Source: Arcticibacter pallidicorallinus (GTDB lineage: Bacteria > Bacteroidota > Bacteroidia > Sphingobacteriales > Sphingobacteriaceae). Taken from it: a stretch of DNA of 64,000 bases. The stretch is from positions 62,001 through 126,000 of the forward strand of contig NZ_PVTH01000010.1 in NCBI RefSeq assembly GCF_003002875.1. The letters are read 5' to 3'. Position numbers and translations under genes: made by a program. Below the pieces are notes generated by a model. It saw only the letters and a program-made list of their open reading frames with translations. It did not search any database and was not told the DNA's origin. The stretch's first letter is position 1, and each line of letters opens with the position of its first letter. Of this stretch, positions 37,105-45,804 are shown one piece after another.

Positions 37105-37447
37105 GACTTAGGAATTTATTTTTCGAGATATTTGCCTAGATATGAGGGACTCCCGCTCTCCAATGTCGAATTCTGGCCAATTCCGCGTATTTCACCGTAC
37201 ATCCCCATCTCGAAGCTCCTAGCAATCAACCATTTCAGGGCTTAAAAAATTTGCCTGTCAGGGCTATGATAAGACGTCAAAACAATCCTGTTTCCGACAC
37301 CCTGATGAGCATCCTTATCCAGGCGCGGACAACCGTCTTTCAAAACGGCCTCCACCAGGCCGCGCGGCGAGCTCCTAAACTGCAGAATCCCTTATCTGTT
37401 TTGAGCCGAATTTGAACCTTAATTTGCGTCTTCCAGACTTAAAATAA

Positions 37448-37455
37448 TATATTTG
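37448..37455 (+). promoter_or_regulatory. Candidate purN promoter, -7 element
   Basis: TATATTTG fits TAnnTTTG; a TTTG lies 21 nt upstream, slightly wider than the ideal 19. The box lies 19 nt before the chosen purN ATG, and it argues against the in-frame TTG start at 37453. Confidence 0.5.
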
Positions 37456-37473
37456 GACTTACCCCATCGAAAT

Positions 37474-38061
37474 ATGTCACTTAAAAAGAGGATTGCCGTT
37501 TTTGCTTCAGGGTCCGGCTCCAACGCACAAAAGATAATGGAACACTTCAACAAACACGCAGATGCGGAAGTAGCCATCGTTTTATGTAACAACCCAAATG
37601 CATACGTGATCCAAAGAGCCGACAATTTCGAGATACCCTCTCATATTTTCGACAAGATTGACTTCTATCAGACGGACAATATCGTAAAACTGCTCAAGTC
37701 TATGGAAATAGACCTGATCGTTTTGGCCGGCTTCCTCTGGCTCATCCCCGAAAACCTGCTAAAGGCTTTCCCGAATCAGATCATCAATATCCACCCTGCC
37801 CTGCTTCCTAAATATGGCGGCAAAGGCATGTACGGCGATCGCGTACATCAATCGGTGTTAAATAACAAGGAAACCGAATCGGGCATTACTATCCACTTCG
37901 TCAATGAAAACTTCGACGAAGGCGAGATTATCCACCAGTCGAAATACAGGATAGATAAGGACGACGACATCGAAATGATCAAATTCAAAGGCCAGCAACT
38001 GGAACACCTGCACTACCCCAAGGTTGTTGAAAGCCTGCTGAAGAAAATGAAATCACTATAA
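37474..38061 (+). CDS. purN: Phosphoribosylglycinamide formyltransferase
   Basis: A 195-residue enzyme that transfers a formyl group from 10-formyl-THF to GAR in the third step of purine synthesis. It starts MSLKKRIAVFASGSGSNAQK (phosphate-binding loop) and has INIHPALLPKYGGKGMYGDR with the catalytic Asn-His-(Asp) set, and ESGITIHFVNENFDEGEII. I chose the ATG at 37474 because the family starts just before the first beta strand. purH lies 513 nt downstream on the same strand, but the intervening gap makes co-transcription doubtful. Confidence 0.95.
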   Translation: MSLKKRIAVFASGSGSNAQKIMEHFNKHADAEVAIVLCNNPNAYVIQRADNFEIPSHIFDKIDFYQTDNIVKLLKSMEIDLIVLAGFLWLIPENLLKAFPNQIINIHPALLPKYGGKGMYGDRVHQSVLNNKETESGITIHFVNENFDEGEIIHQSKYRIDKDDDIEMIKFKGQQLEHLHYPKVVESLLKKMKSL

Positions 38062-38243
38062 GCAGCCGCGTTCAAGCAATCAAGGCCCGCAACTGAACAA
38101 GCAAAAGATCAGGGGCCTGGTGTGCCGTTTAATATCACTCTCTCCTGCTCCTTCAATAATAAGGTGTACCCTGTTCTTAATAGTATCACGTTCCGGGTAA
38201 GATCTTACGACCGGACATACGCCTCTCATCAGCCTGAGGAAAG

Positions 38244-38383
38244 GCTGTGGCCAGCTGCTGGGTGCAGCCATATCTCTGCCACGTTGCGGCCACGTTGATG
38301 CCACGTTTTACCGGAAAAAGGTGGCATCACTGTGGCCGCAACGTGGCATCACCGTGGCGTCACCCACCAGCAGGCCTTAGCCA
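38244..38383. repeat. Long imperfect palindrome, REP- or MITE-like
   Basis: The inner arms (38279-38305 and 38322-38348) are 27 bp each and pair with only 2 mismatches around a 16-nt loop that is itself partly palindromic. Outer arms (38244-38262 and 38368-38383) pair through GGCT, GGC and CTGCTGG blocks. The arms contain internal repeats: GCCACGTT three times on the left, GTGGCATCAC twice on the right. The segment is visibly more GC-rich than its surroundings. Confidence 0.7.
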
Positions 38384-38547
38384 AACCATAACCAAACCTT
38401 TAGAAGACGCAGAGCCAATTAACAGTATGTCATCAGCTGACCAGGGGCGATCGTGTTTTATCATGAGCCCTCATCGGATCTCCGTATAAAAACATATTTC
38501 CTCGTTTTTTCCGCAAAATGGAATGTGATTTTACCCTGCAAAAATCC

Positions 38548-38556
38548 TATCTTTGC
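38548..38556 (+). promoter_or_regulatory. purH promoter, -7 element
   Basis: TATCTTTGC is a perfect TAnnTTTGC box 18 nt upstream of the purH ATG. A clear TTTG at 19-nt spacing is lacking. Confidence 0.6.
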
Positions 38557-38574
38557 CCCTTAATTTTTCAATAA

Positions 38575-40101
38575 ATGAACCATCCTGTTAAAATAAAAAA
38601 CGCTTTAATATCAGTATATTACAAAGACGGCCTTGAACCTCTGATCAGACAGCTTCACTCATTAGGTGTAACATTTTATTCAACAGGAGGAACAGAGAGC
38701 TTTATCAGGGATCTCGGTTTCGATGTGGTTCGTGTAGAAGATCTGACCGGCTACCCGTCTATTTTAGGAGGCCGCGTTAAAACCCTGCATCCGAAAGTCT
38801 TCGGTGGTATACTATCAAGAAGAAATCTGGAAGAAGATAAAGCGCAGGCAGCGCAGTATGAAATTCCGGAGATCGACCTGGTAATCGTAGACCTTTATCC
38901 TTTCGAGGAAACGGTTAAAGCCGGACTTGGTGAAGACGAGATCATCGAGAAGATCGACATCGGCGGTATCTCCCTGATCCGCGCCGCAGCAAAGAACTTT
39001 AACGACGTAGTGATTCTGTCATCGAAAAACGACTACGCTGAGTTATATAATTTATTAGAGGAAAATCAGGGTATGACTTCTCTGACACACCGCAAGGCCT
39101 TTGCCAAGAAAGCATTCAACACTTCCTCTCACTACGACACCGCTATCTTCAACTATTTCAACCAGGAAGATCCGCTTCCGGTATTTAAGGTTAGTGAACA
39201 GAAGTCGGCGGTACTTCGCTACGGAGAGAACCCTCATCAGAAAGGATACTTCTATGGCGATCTGGATGCCATGTTCACTAAGCTGAATGGAAAAGAACTT
39301 TCTTATAATAACCTGGTTGACGTGGATGCAGCTGTTGCTTTGATCGACGAATTTACTGAACCCACCTTTGCGATATTAAAACACACTAACGCTTGTGGAG
39401 TTGCATCCAAAGAAAACCTACTCGATGCATGGAAAGTTGCCCTTGCCTGCGATCCTGTTTCTGCCTTTGGCGGAGTGATCATTTGTAATGGCGAGGTAGA
39501 TGGCGAAACGGCCAGCGAAATCAGCAAGCTTTTCTTTGAAGTGCTTATCGCTCCTGCTTTCAGTGAGAAGGCGATCGAAATTCTAGCGGAAAAGAAAAAC
39601 AGAATTTTGCTTCAACGTAAAGAAACTACATTGCCCGCGAGGTTGTTCAAGACTTTATTGAACGGTGTTATTGAGCAGGATAAGGATGCCACTATCGAAG
39701 GTCCGGAGTTAATGACCCCGGTAACGGAGTTGAAGCCTACAGAAGAGCAGCTGAAGGATCTTCATTTTGCGAATAAACTGGTTAAACATACGAAGTCTAA
39801 TACGATTGTTATCGCTAAAGACGGACAGCTCCTGGCAAGTGGCGTCGGACAAACCTCGAGGGTTGACGCACTGGTACAAGCGCTGGAAAAGGCAAAGACT
39901 TTCGGATTTGATGTAAAGGGTGCTGTGATGACATCAGATGCGTTTTTCCCTTTCCCTGACTGTGTGGAAATCGCTGCTGATGCGGGTATCAAAGCGATTC
40001 TTCAACCAGGCGGTTCAATTAAAGATAAACTTTCCGTGGATATGGCAAATAGCAAAGGAGTAGCGATGGTAACTACCGGCGTTCGGCATTTCAAACATTA
40101 A
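38575..40101 (+). CDS. purH: Bifunctional AICAR formyltransferase / IMP cyclohydrolase
   Basis: A 508-residue bifunctional enzyme for the last two steps of IMP synthesis. The N-terminal MGS-like cyclohydrolase domain (about 1-190) has ALISVYYKDGLEPLIRQL and FYSTGGTESFIRDLG, then GGRVKTLHPKVFGGIL. The transformylase domain (about 200-508) has RYGENPHQKGYFY, the catalytic AILKHTNACGVASKEN and CDPVSAFGGVI, ending SKGVAMVTTGVRHFKH. Length is normal. Confidence 0.98.
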   Translation: MNHPVKIKNALISVYYKDGLEPLIRQLHSLGVTFYSTGGTESFIRDLGFDVVRVEDLTGYPSILGGRVKTLHPKVFGGILSRRNLEEDKAQAAQYEIPEIDLVIVDLYPFEETVKAGLGEDEIIEKIDIGGISLIRAAAKNFNDVVILSSKNDYAELYNLLEENQGMTSLTHRKAFAKKAFNTSSHYDTAIFNYFNQEDPLPVFKVSEQKSAVLRYGENPHQKGYFYGDLDAMFTKLNGKELSYNNLVDVDAAVALIDEFTEPTFAILKHTNACGVASKENLLDAWKVALACDPVSAFGGVIICNGEVDGETASEISKLFFEVLIAPAFSEKAIEILAEKKNRILLQRKETTLPARLFKTLLNGVIEQDKDATIEGPELMTPVTELKPTEEQLKDLHFANKLVKHTKSNTIVIAKDGQLLASGVGQTSRVDALVQALEKAKTFGFDVKGAVMTSDAFFPFPDCVEIAADAGIKAILQPGGSIKDKLSVDMANSKGVAMVTTGVRHFKH

Positions 40102-40121
40102 TCAAGTACTGAACATTTTAC

Positions 40122-40130
40122 TACATTTGC
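40122..40130 (+). promoter_or_regulatory. mreB operon promoter, -7 element
   Basis: TACATTTGC matches TAnnTTTGC, 18 nt upstream of the mreB ATG, inside the 47-nt gap after purH. No good TTTG lies at the expected spacing. Confidence 0.6.
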
Positions 40131-40148
40131 ATAATTTAACAATTTAAA

Positions 40149-41180
40149 ATGTCCTTAATGGGTTTATTTAATTGGTTTACACAAGAAATAGCAATTGATC
40201 TGGGTACTGCAAATACCCTCATTATACATAATGATAAAGTTGTCGTCGATGAGCCTTCTATAGTTGCCTTCGACCGCACAACAAACAAAATTATCGCCAT
40301 CGGCAGACAAGCTATGCAGATGGAGGGTAAAACCCACGATAATATCCGCACGGTACGCCCCCTAAAAGATGGTGTTATAGCCGATTTCAACGCTGCTGAA
40401 CATATGATCAGAGGAATGATCAAAATGATCAACAATGGTCGGGGATGGTTCTTTCCGTCTCTCCGGATGGTTATCTGTATTCCTTCGGGCATTACAGAAG
40501 TAGAGAAGAGAGCGGTGCGCGACTCTGCAGAAATTGCAGGTGCTAAAGAAGTGTATCTAATTCATGAGCCGATGGCGGCCGCGGTGGGTATCGGTATTGA
40601 TGTAGAGGAACCAATGGGTAACATGATTATCGATATCGGTGGTGGTACTACCGAAATTGCTGTTATTGCCTTGTCGGGAATTGTTTGCGATCAGTCAATC
40701 CGCGTTGCGGGAGATAACTTCGATAGCGACATTGTACAATACATCCGTCGTCAGCACAACATCATGATCGGTGACCGTACTGCAGAGAAGATCAAGATCG
40801 AGGTGGGAGCTGCCTTACCTGAGCTGTCTGAGCCACCTGCTGACTTTGCGGTGCAGGGAAGAGATCTGATGACCGGGGTTCCGAAGCAGATTACGGTATC
40901 TTATACTGAAATCGCTCATTGCCTTGACAAGTCGATATCGAAAATAGAAGAAGCTATCCTGAAGGCTCTGGAGATTACACCTCCCGAGCTGTCTGCAGAT
41001 ATTTACCAGACCGGAATATATCTGACCGGCGGAGGTGCACTGCTGAGAGGACTGGACAAGCGCGTAGCGGCAAAAACAAAACTACCGGTACACGTAGCAG
41101 AAGATCCGTTAAGGGCGGTTGTACGCGGTACAGGTATCGCTTTAAAAAATATCGGCGGTTACAAATTCTTAATGCAATAA
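40149..41180 (+). CDS. mreB: Rod shape-determining actin homologue MreB
   Basis: A 343-residue bacterial actin that forms membrane-bound filaments guiding lateral wall synthesis. Nucleotide-binding motifs are IAIDLGTANTLI near residue 14, IDIGGGTTEIAVIALSG near 161 and LTGGGALLRGLD near 292. The N-terminal MGLFNWFTQE could be an amphipathic membrane anchor; an in-frame ATG at codon 4 is an alternative start. It opens the mreB-mreC-mreD-mrdA-rodA operon. Confidence 0.98.
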   Translation: MSLMGLFNWFTQEIAIDLGTANTLIIHNDKVVVDEPSIVAFDRTTNKIIAIGRQAMQMEGKTHDNIRTVRPLKDGVIADFNAAEHMIRGMIKMINNGRGWFFPSLRMVICIPSGITEVEKRAVRDSAEIAGAKEVYLIHEPMAAAVGIGIDVEEPMGNMIIDIGGGTTEIAVIALSGIVCDQSIRVAGDNFDSDIVQYIRRQHNIMIGDRTAEKIKIEVGAALPELSEPPADFAVQGRDLMTGVPKQITVSYTEIAHCLDKSISKIEEAILKALEITPPELSADIYQTGIYLTGGGALLRGLDKRVAAKTKLPVHVAEDPLRAVVRGTGIALKNIGGYKFLMQ

Positions 41181-41188
41181 CATATATA

Positions 41189-41245
41189 TGCCAGCCTGCC
41201 GACAGGCGTCGCATTTGCGGCACTTATCCGCAGGCCGGCATTTGC
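41189..41245. repeat. Palindromic repeat between mreB and mreC
   Basis: TGCCAGCCTGC (41189-41199) and GCAGGCCGGCA (41230-41240) pair with one mismatch. GCATTTGC occurs in the loop (41211-41218) and again at the right edge (41238-41245), and CCTGCCGACAGG forms an inner palindrome. It is GC-rich in an AT-rich 89-nt spacer, as REP-like intergenic elements are. Confidence 0.55.
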
Positions 41246-41269
41246 TTAATATATAACATCTACTAGTCT

Positions 41270-42109
41270 ATGCGTAATCTCTGGATTTTCATCAGTAAGT
41301 ATAACGCATTTTTCTTTTTCATTGTCTGTTTCATTATTTCCATCGCCTTAGTCGTTAGAAACAACTCCTACCAGCGATCAGGCGTATTCAACTCGGCCAA
41401 TCACTTTATAGGCGAAACATACTCCCGCATCAATAAGGCTCAACGCTACCTACGCCTGGCAGAAGTGAACGATAGCCTGGCAAAGGAGAATGCACTTCTC
41501 AGACAGGAACTTAAGATGTCATTCTTTGACGATAGCGTTGCCGAGCAGACGATAAAAGACACTGTTTCCAGGCAGCAATACACCTATATAGTAGCCAGGG
41601 TTGTCAATAACTCCATACACCTTAAGAATAATTATATAACCATCAACCGTGGAAAACGGCACGGTATTCAAAACGGCATGGGGGTTATAGGTCCATCAGG
41701 GGTTGTGGGGATTGTTAAAGACGTTTCTGAAGACTACGCTACCATTTATTCGCTATTACACGGCGACACCAAAATCAGTGCGAGCATCACCGAAAGTCAG
41801 GCTTTCGGATCATTGGTATGGGGTGAAGAGAATACGAATCCGCGACTGGCGGTTTTGCAGGACATTCCGAACCATATCGCCATTAAGACAGGGCAGCATG
41901 TGGTAACATCGGGTTACTCGACTTTATTTCCTGCGGGACTGCCTGTTGGACGAATCCTTCGTACCAGAGAAAGAGGTGGAGAAAGCTTCCCTGAGATTGA
42001 AGTTCGCCTTGAAACGGATTTCGCTACGCTGCAATATGTCTATGTCATCAAAAACCTTTTCGGTCCGGAAAAGGAAAATTTAGAAAAGCTGAGTAAAAAA
42101 GATGGGTAG
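41270..42109 (+). CDS. mreC: Rod shape-determining protein MreC
   Basis: A 279-residue inner-membrane protein with a large periplasmic part that links MreB to PBP2. It has one N-terminal transmembrane helix (about 12-30), a coiled coil (about 58-80, NDSLAKENALLRQEL) and the beta-domain core with NNYITINRGKRHGIQNGMGV and SGYSTLFPAGLPVGRI. It overlaps mreD by 8 nt. Confidence 0.95.
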   Translation: MRNLWIFISKYNAFFFFIVCFIISIALVVRNNSYQRSGVFNSANHFIGETYSRINKAQRYLRLAEVNDSLAKENALLRQELKMSFFDDSVAEQTIKDTVSRQQYTYIVARVVNNSIHLKNNYITINRGKRHGIQNGMGVIGPSGVVGIVKDVSEDYATIYSLLHGDTKISASITESQAFGSLVWGEENTNPRLAVLQDIPNHIAIKTGQHVVTSGYSTLFPAGLPVGRILRTRERGGESFPEIEVRLETDFATLQYVYVIKNLFGPEKENLEKLSKKDG

Positions 42110-42617
42110 AACGATTATCACAAATATCATCCGGTTTGCTGCACTGATCTTCATTCAGACATTTCTGCTGAAGAATATGGGATTTTACAATTTGTCAATT
42201 CCCTTTCCGTATATCCTGTTTATCATGCTGCTGCCATTTGAGACACCTAACTGGCTGCTCTTTTTGTTGGCGATACTTACGGGGCTCACTGTTGACTCGT
42301 TTTATGATACGGTAGGTGTTAATGCCGCGGCATGTTCGATGCTTGCTCTGGTACGGGTGATATTCATTAACGTAACTGTAGAACGCCAGGGGTTTGAGAA
42401 CGAGCCTGAACCCCGGCTGGGCATAATGGGATTTCGGTGGTTCTTTATTTATACCGTGGTTTTGACTCTATTTCATCACCTTACGTTAATCCTATTGGAG
42501 TCGTTTGGATTTTTTGATATTAAATATGTACTAATCCGCTTTCTTTTCAGTTCTCTCTTTACTATATTTTTAATAATTATCTCAGAGTTTATATTCTTCC
42601 GTAAGAAAGAGCGTTAA
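42102..42617 (+). CDS. mreD: Rod shape-determining protein MreD
   Basis: A 171-residue multispanning inner-membrane protein of the elongasome. About five hydrophobic helices are visible (near 7-22, 33-48, 52-66, 72-94, 108-132 and 143-165, some merged). Sequence conservation in MreD is low; the assignment rests on topology and on its place between mreC (8-nt overlap) and mrdA (1-nt overlap). Confidence 0.9.
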   Translation: MGRTIITNIIRFAALIFIQTFLLKNMGFYNLSIPFPYILFIMLLPFETPNWLLFLLAILTGLTVDSFYDTVGVNAAACSMLALVRVIFINVTVERQGFENEPEPRLGIMGFRWFFIYTVVLTLFHHLTLILLESFGFFDIKYVLIRFLFSSLFTIFLIIISEFIFFRKKER

Positions 42618-44551
42618 TGAACAGTTTATTTCAGCGTAAATATGTCGTCCAGGGAATTTTTATTGTAATAGCACTTATTTTGCTGTCTCGCCTGTTCTAT
42701 ATTCAGGTAATCGACAAGAGTTATTTCCTGTCGGCCAACAATAATGTCATCCGTAAGGTAACGATATACCCCGCCAGAGGCGTTATCTATGATCGAAAAG
42801 GCAGAATCCTGGTACAAAACGAACCAGTCTATGATCTGATGGTCGTTCCAAGGGAAGTAAAACCGTTCGACACACTTGAATTCATTAAGCTCATTAATCT
42901 AGATAAAAAAGGTTTTTACCAGCGTTTCAATAAGGCGCGCAGCTATTCTCCGTACCGGGCATCCGTGTTTGAGAAACAACTGTCAGCTCATACCTTTGCA
43001 TCCTTTCAGGAAAAGCTTACCAAATTTCCGGGCTTCTATGTACAGAAAAGATCCGTCAGACGGTATCCGGATACTATCGCTTCTCAGTTCTTCGGCTACA
43101 TCAACGAAGTGGTCGAGTCTGACATTAAACGTTCGGGAGGCTACTACAAAGCGGGAGACTATATTGGCAGAACGGGTGTCGAAAAATCCTATGAGGAATT
43201 GCTCAGGGGACAAAGAGGCGTAGAAAATCAAATGGTTGATGCTTTTAACCGGCCTAAAGGACATTTTGCAGACGGGGCCTACGATACCTTAGCTGTCACA
43301 GGAAAAAAGCTGATCTCTTCACTGGACAGAGACCTTCAACGACTCGGCGAAAAGCTCATGCATAATAAGATAGGCAGTATTGTGGCTATTGAACCCTCGA
43401 CCGGAGAGATACTGGCATTTGTCAGCAGTCCCGGCTACGATCCGAATCTGATGGTTGGACGGGATAAGGGTAACAATTACATGAAGCTATTGAGAAACCC
43501 TCATAAACCGCTTTTCATCCGGCCCACGATGGCGGAGTATCCACCGGGTTCGATTTTTAAGGTTGTTAACGCCCTGGTTGCTCAGCAAATGGGAAAAATC
43601 AACGCAGAAACGCGCTTCTATTGTCCCGGAGCCTACTACTACGGCCGAAGAGGAAAGATGGGTTGTACACACATGCACGGCTCGACCAGCCTCATCGAGT
43701 CTATACAATACTCCTGTAATACGTACTACGGCTATATTTACAACCGCATGGTAGACCATTCGGGTATGCGATCTGTTAATGGTTACCGTAAGTGGCACGA
43801 CGCCGTTACCCGCTTCGGCATAGGTTCCAAGTTAGGTGTCGATCTGCCAAATGAACGTAAGGGAATACTCCCCACTGCTGAATTTTATACTAAGCACTTC
43901 AAGAGTGATAAGTGGACCTCAGGCTACAATATATCTCTTTCCATCGGGCAGGGCGAAATAGGGATGACGCCTCTTCAGATGGCAAATGTCGTCGCTACTG
44001 TCGCCAACAGAGGTTTCTATTATACACCCCACCTGATCAGAGGCATCGGAGAAGATCATGTGGTAAAACCTGAATACACCAAGAAAAACAGTGCTGGTGT
44101 AGACGCACGGTATTATGATCCGGTGATCGAAGGAATGAGCAGAGCTGTCAATGCGCCGGGCGGAACAGCCTACCCCATTGCGCAAGTTCCGGGCTTCGAA
44201 GCCTGTGGAAAGACGGGGACGGTGCAAAATCCGCATGGTGAGAACCACTCCGTTTTCTTTGCCTTTGCTCCGCGGAACAACCCTAAAATTGCGGTTGCCG
44301 TGATGGTTGAAAACGCCGGCTATGGCGCAACATGGTCAGCCCCGATTGCAAGTTTGATCATGGAGCAGTACCTCACCGATACCATCAAGCGGCCGAAATA
44401 CTATACCGAAAGGTTATATAACGCAAACCTGCTTCCCGGCGCAAAACCAAAACCGAGACCGGTGCAGCGACCAAAGGTTGACAGCCTGCCAAAAGTTGAG
44501 CTCAAACCAGTTGAACAAATTACTCCAACCTTAACGACAACAAATGATTAA
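42617..44551 (+). CDS. mrdA: Penicillin-binding protein 2, elongation-specific transpeptidase
   Basis: A 644-residue class B penicillin-binding protein that cross-links peptidoglycan in the side wall. After an N-terminal membrane anchor (about 10-30) and the PBP dimerisation/pedestal region (about 50-215), the transpeptidase domain has the active-site SxxK in PPGSIFKVV (Ser312, Lys315), SxN as YSCNTYYG near 372, and KTG in EACGKTGTVQNPHG near 535. The C-terminal 40 residues are Pro/Lys-rich. It overlaps mreD and rodA; with the SEDS glycosyltransferase RodA it forms the core synthase. Confidence 0.97.
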   Translation: MNSLFQRKYVVQGIFIVIALILLSRLFYIQVIDKSYFLSANNNVIRKVTIYPARGVIYDRKGRILVQNEPVYDLMVVPREVKPFDTLEFIKLINLDKKGFYQRFNKARSYSPYRASVFEKQLSAHTFASFQEKLTKFPGFYVQKRSVRRYPDTIASQFFGYINEVVESDIKRSGGYYKAGDYIGRTGVEKSYEELLRGQRGVENQMVDAFNRPKGHFADGAYDTLAVTGKKLISSLDRDLQRLGEKLMHNKIGSIVAIEPSTGEILAFVSSPGYDPNLMVGRDKGNNYMKLLRNPHKPLFIRPTMAEYPPGSIFKVVNALVAQQMGKINAETRFYCPGAYYYGRRGKMGCTHMHGSTSLIESIQYSCNTYYGYIYNRMVDHSGMRSVNGYRKWHDAVTRFGIGSKLGVDLPNERKGILPTAEFYTKHFKSDKWTSGYNISLSIGQGEIGMTPLQMANVVATVANRGFYYTPHLIRGIGEDHVVKPEYTKKNSAGVDARYYDPVIEGMSRAVNAPGGTAYPIAQVPGFEACGKTGTVQNPHGENHSVFFAFAPRNNPKIAVAVMVENAGYGATWSAPIASLIMEQYLTDTIKRPKYYTERLYNANLLPGAKPKPRPVQRPKVDSLPKVELKPVEQITPTLTTTND

Positions 44552-45803
44552 TCAACGCAGCCTGTTTTTCAACGTTGACTGGATCCTGATTCTGATCTAT
44601 CTGTGCCTTTGCGTTATTGGATGGTTCAATATTCATGCTGCCGTTTATGACCCGCTTTATCCGGGCATTATGGATATGAATACCAACTACGGCAAGCAGC
44701 TTATATTCATTATTTCTGCTGTTATCCTGGGTGCTATCATTTTGCTGCTCGACTCCAAATTCTTCAGCACTTTTTCGCCGGTATTTTATGGCATAACTCT
44801 ACTACTGCTCATCGCCGTACTGATTGTTGGCCGTAATGTTGGTGGAAATCAGGCATGGATACCTATAGGTAGCTTCAGGCTGCAGCCCTCGGAGTTTGCC
44901 AAGTTCTCAACCTGCTTGCTGCTGGCTCACTACATCAGCTCAACCAACCTGAAGATGCATGAGTTCAAGATGATCGGTACCTGTGTGCTCATCTTGCTGA
45001 TACCGACGAGTCTGATCATGCTGCAACCGGATACCGGTTCTGCGCTAACCTTTACAGCATTAATCTTTGCCCTTTACCGGGAAGGCCTCTCCGGCTATGT
45101 GCTGGTTATTGGCACTATCCTCATCGCGCTCTTTATACTTGCCCTTGTCATTAACAAATTTATACTGATAGGGATCATCATCTGCGTGACTATTCTGGTG
45201 GTGATGCTATCGAGAGAAAGCCGAAAGTACATTCAGCCTATCGCTGTTTCCGTAGTGGTATCTATCGCATTTATTTTCTGTGTGAACTTTGCCTATCAGA
45301 ATATCCTGCAAAGCCATCAGCGAAATAGAATTGATGTGATTTTAGGTAAACTGGACGATCCCCGCGGTCAGGGCTACAATTTGAACCAGTCTAAGATAGC
45401 GATCGGGTCTGGAGGCCTTTGGGGGAAAGGTTACCTGCAGGGGACTCAAACGAAATATGACTTTGTTCCTGAACAGAGCACCGACTTCATTTTCTGTACA
45501 GTGGGTGAAGAGTGGGGCTTCGCAGGCAGCCTTGTCGTCATCGCGTTGTATCTGACCATGCTTTTACGCATTGTCAACATTGCAGAAAGGCAACGGTCTT
45601 CCTTCTCGAGGATCTATGGCTATGGGGTGGCGTCGATCCTATTCTTCCACTTCTTTATCAATATAGGAATGACAATCGGTTTGGTTCCGGTCATTGGTAT
45701 CCCTCTGCCCTTCTTAAGCTATGGGGGCTCATCACTCTGGAGTTTCACCATCCTGCTTTTCATCCTGCTAAAGCTGGATTCAAACAGGATGGGAGTTATC
45801 TAG
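44544..45803 (+). CDS. rodA: Rod shape-determining SEDS glycosyltransferase RodA
   Basis: A 419-residue polytopic membrane protein (about ten helices) that polymerises lipid II for lateral wall growth. SEDS signatures are GSFRLQPSEFAKFSTCLLLA near residue 110, LQPDTGSALTFTALIF near 158, KYDFVPEQSTDFIFCTVGEE near 303 and IGIPLPFLSYGGSSLWSF near 388. The start overlaps the mrdA end by 8 nt. It is convergent with the next gene, with a single nucleotide between the two stops. Confidence 0.97.
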   Translation: MINQRSLFFNVDWILILIYLCLCVIGWFNIHAAVYDPLYPGIMDMNTNYGKQLIFIISAVILGAIILLLDSKFFSTFSPVFYGITLLLLIAVLIVGRNVGGNQAWIPIGSFRLQPSEFAKFSTCLLLAHYISSTNLKMHEFKMIGTCVLILLIPTSLIMLQPDTGSALTFTALIFALYREGLSGYVLVIGTILIALFILALVINKFILIGIIICVTILVVMLSRESRKYIQPIAVSVVVSIAFIFCVNFAYQNILQSHQRNRIDVILGKLDDPRGQGYNLNQSKIAIGSGGLWGKGYLQGTQTKYDFVPEQSTDFIFCTVGEEWGFAGSLVVIALYLTMLLRIVNIAERQRSSFSRIYGYGVASILFFHFFINIGMTIGLVPVIGIPLPFLSYGGSSLWSFTILLFILLKLDSNRMGVI

Positions 45804-45804
45804 A

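Larger units (their letters stand above)
36997..37473. other. 477-nt divergent intergenic region between rplC and purN
   Basis: It holds the rplC promoter and leader (37000-37104), the purN -7 box (37448-37455), and about 300 nt of unexplained sequence. Within it a 49-codon frame on the minus strand (37242-37391) reads as protein-like residues but has no ATG; a GTG is its only plausible start. I do not call it a gene. Confidence 0.6.
38062..38574. other. 513-nt intergenic region with palindromes, purN-purH
   Basis: No convincing gene is present; the short frames on either strand are byproducts of palindromic, GC-rich sequence. It holds the 12-bp palindrome GTAAGATCTTAC (38197-38208), the 140-nt imperfect palindrome (38244-38383) and the purH -7 box. 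Confidence 0.6.

Noticed and set aside
38080-38489. Two overlapping frames of 74 and 80 codons between purN and purH
   Set aside because: They sit on the palindrome, have Trp/Cys/His-rich composition without recognisable features, and face each other on opposite strands.
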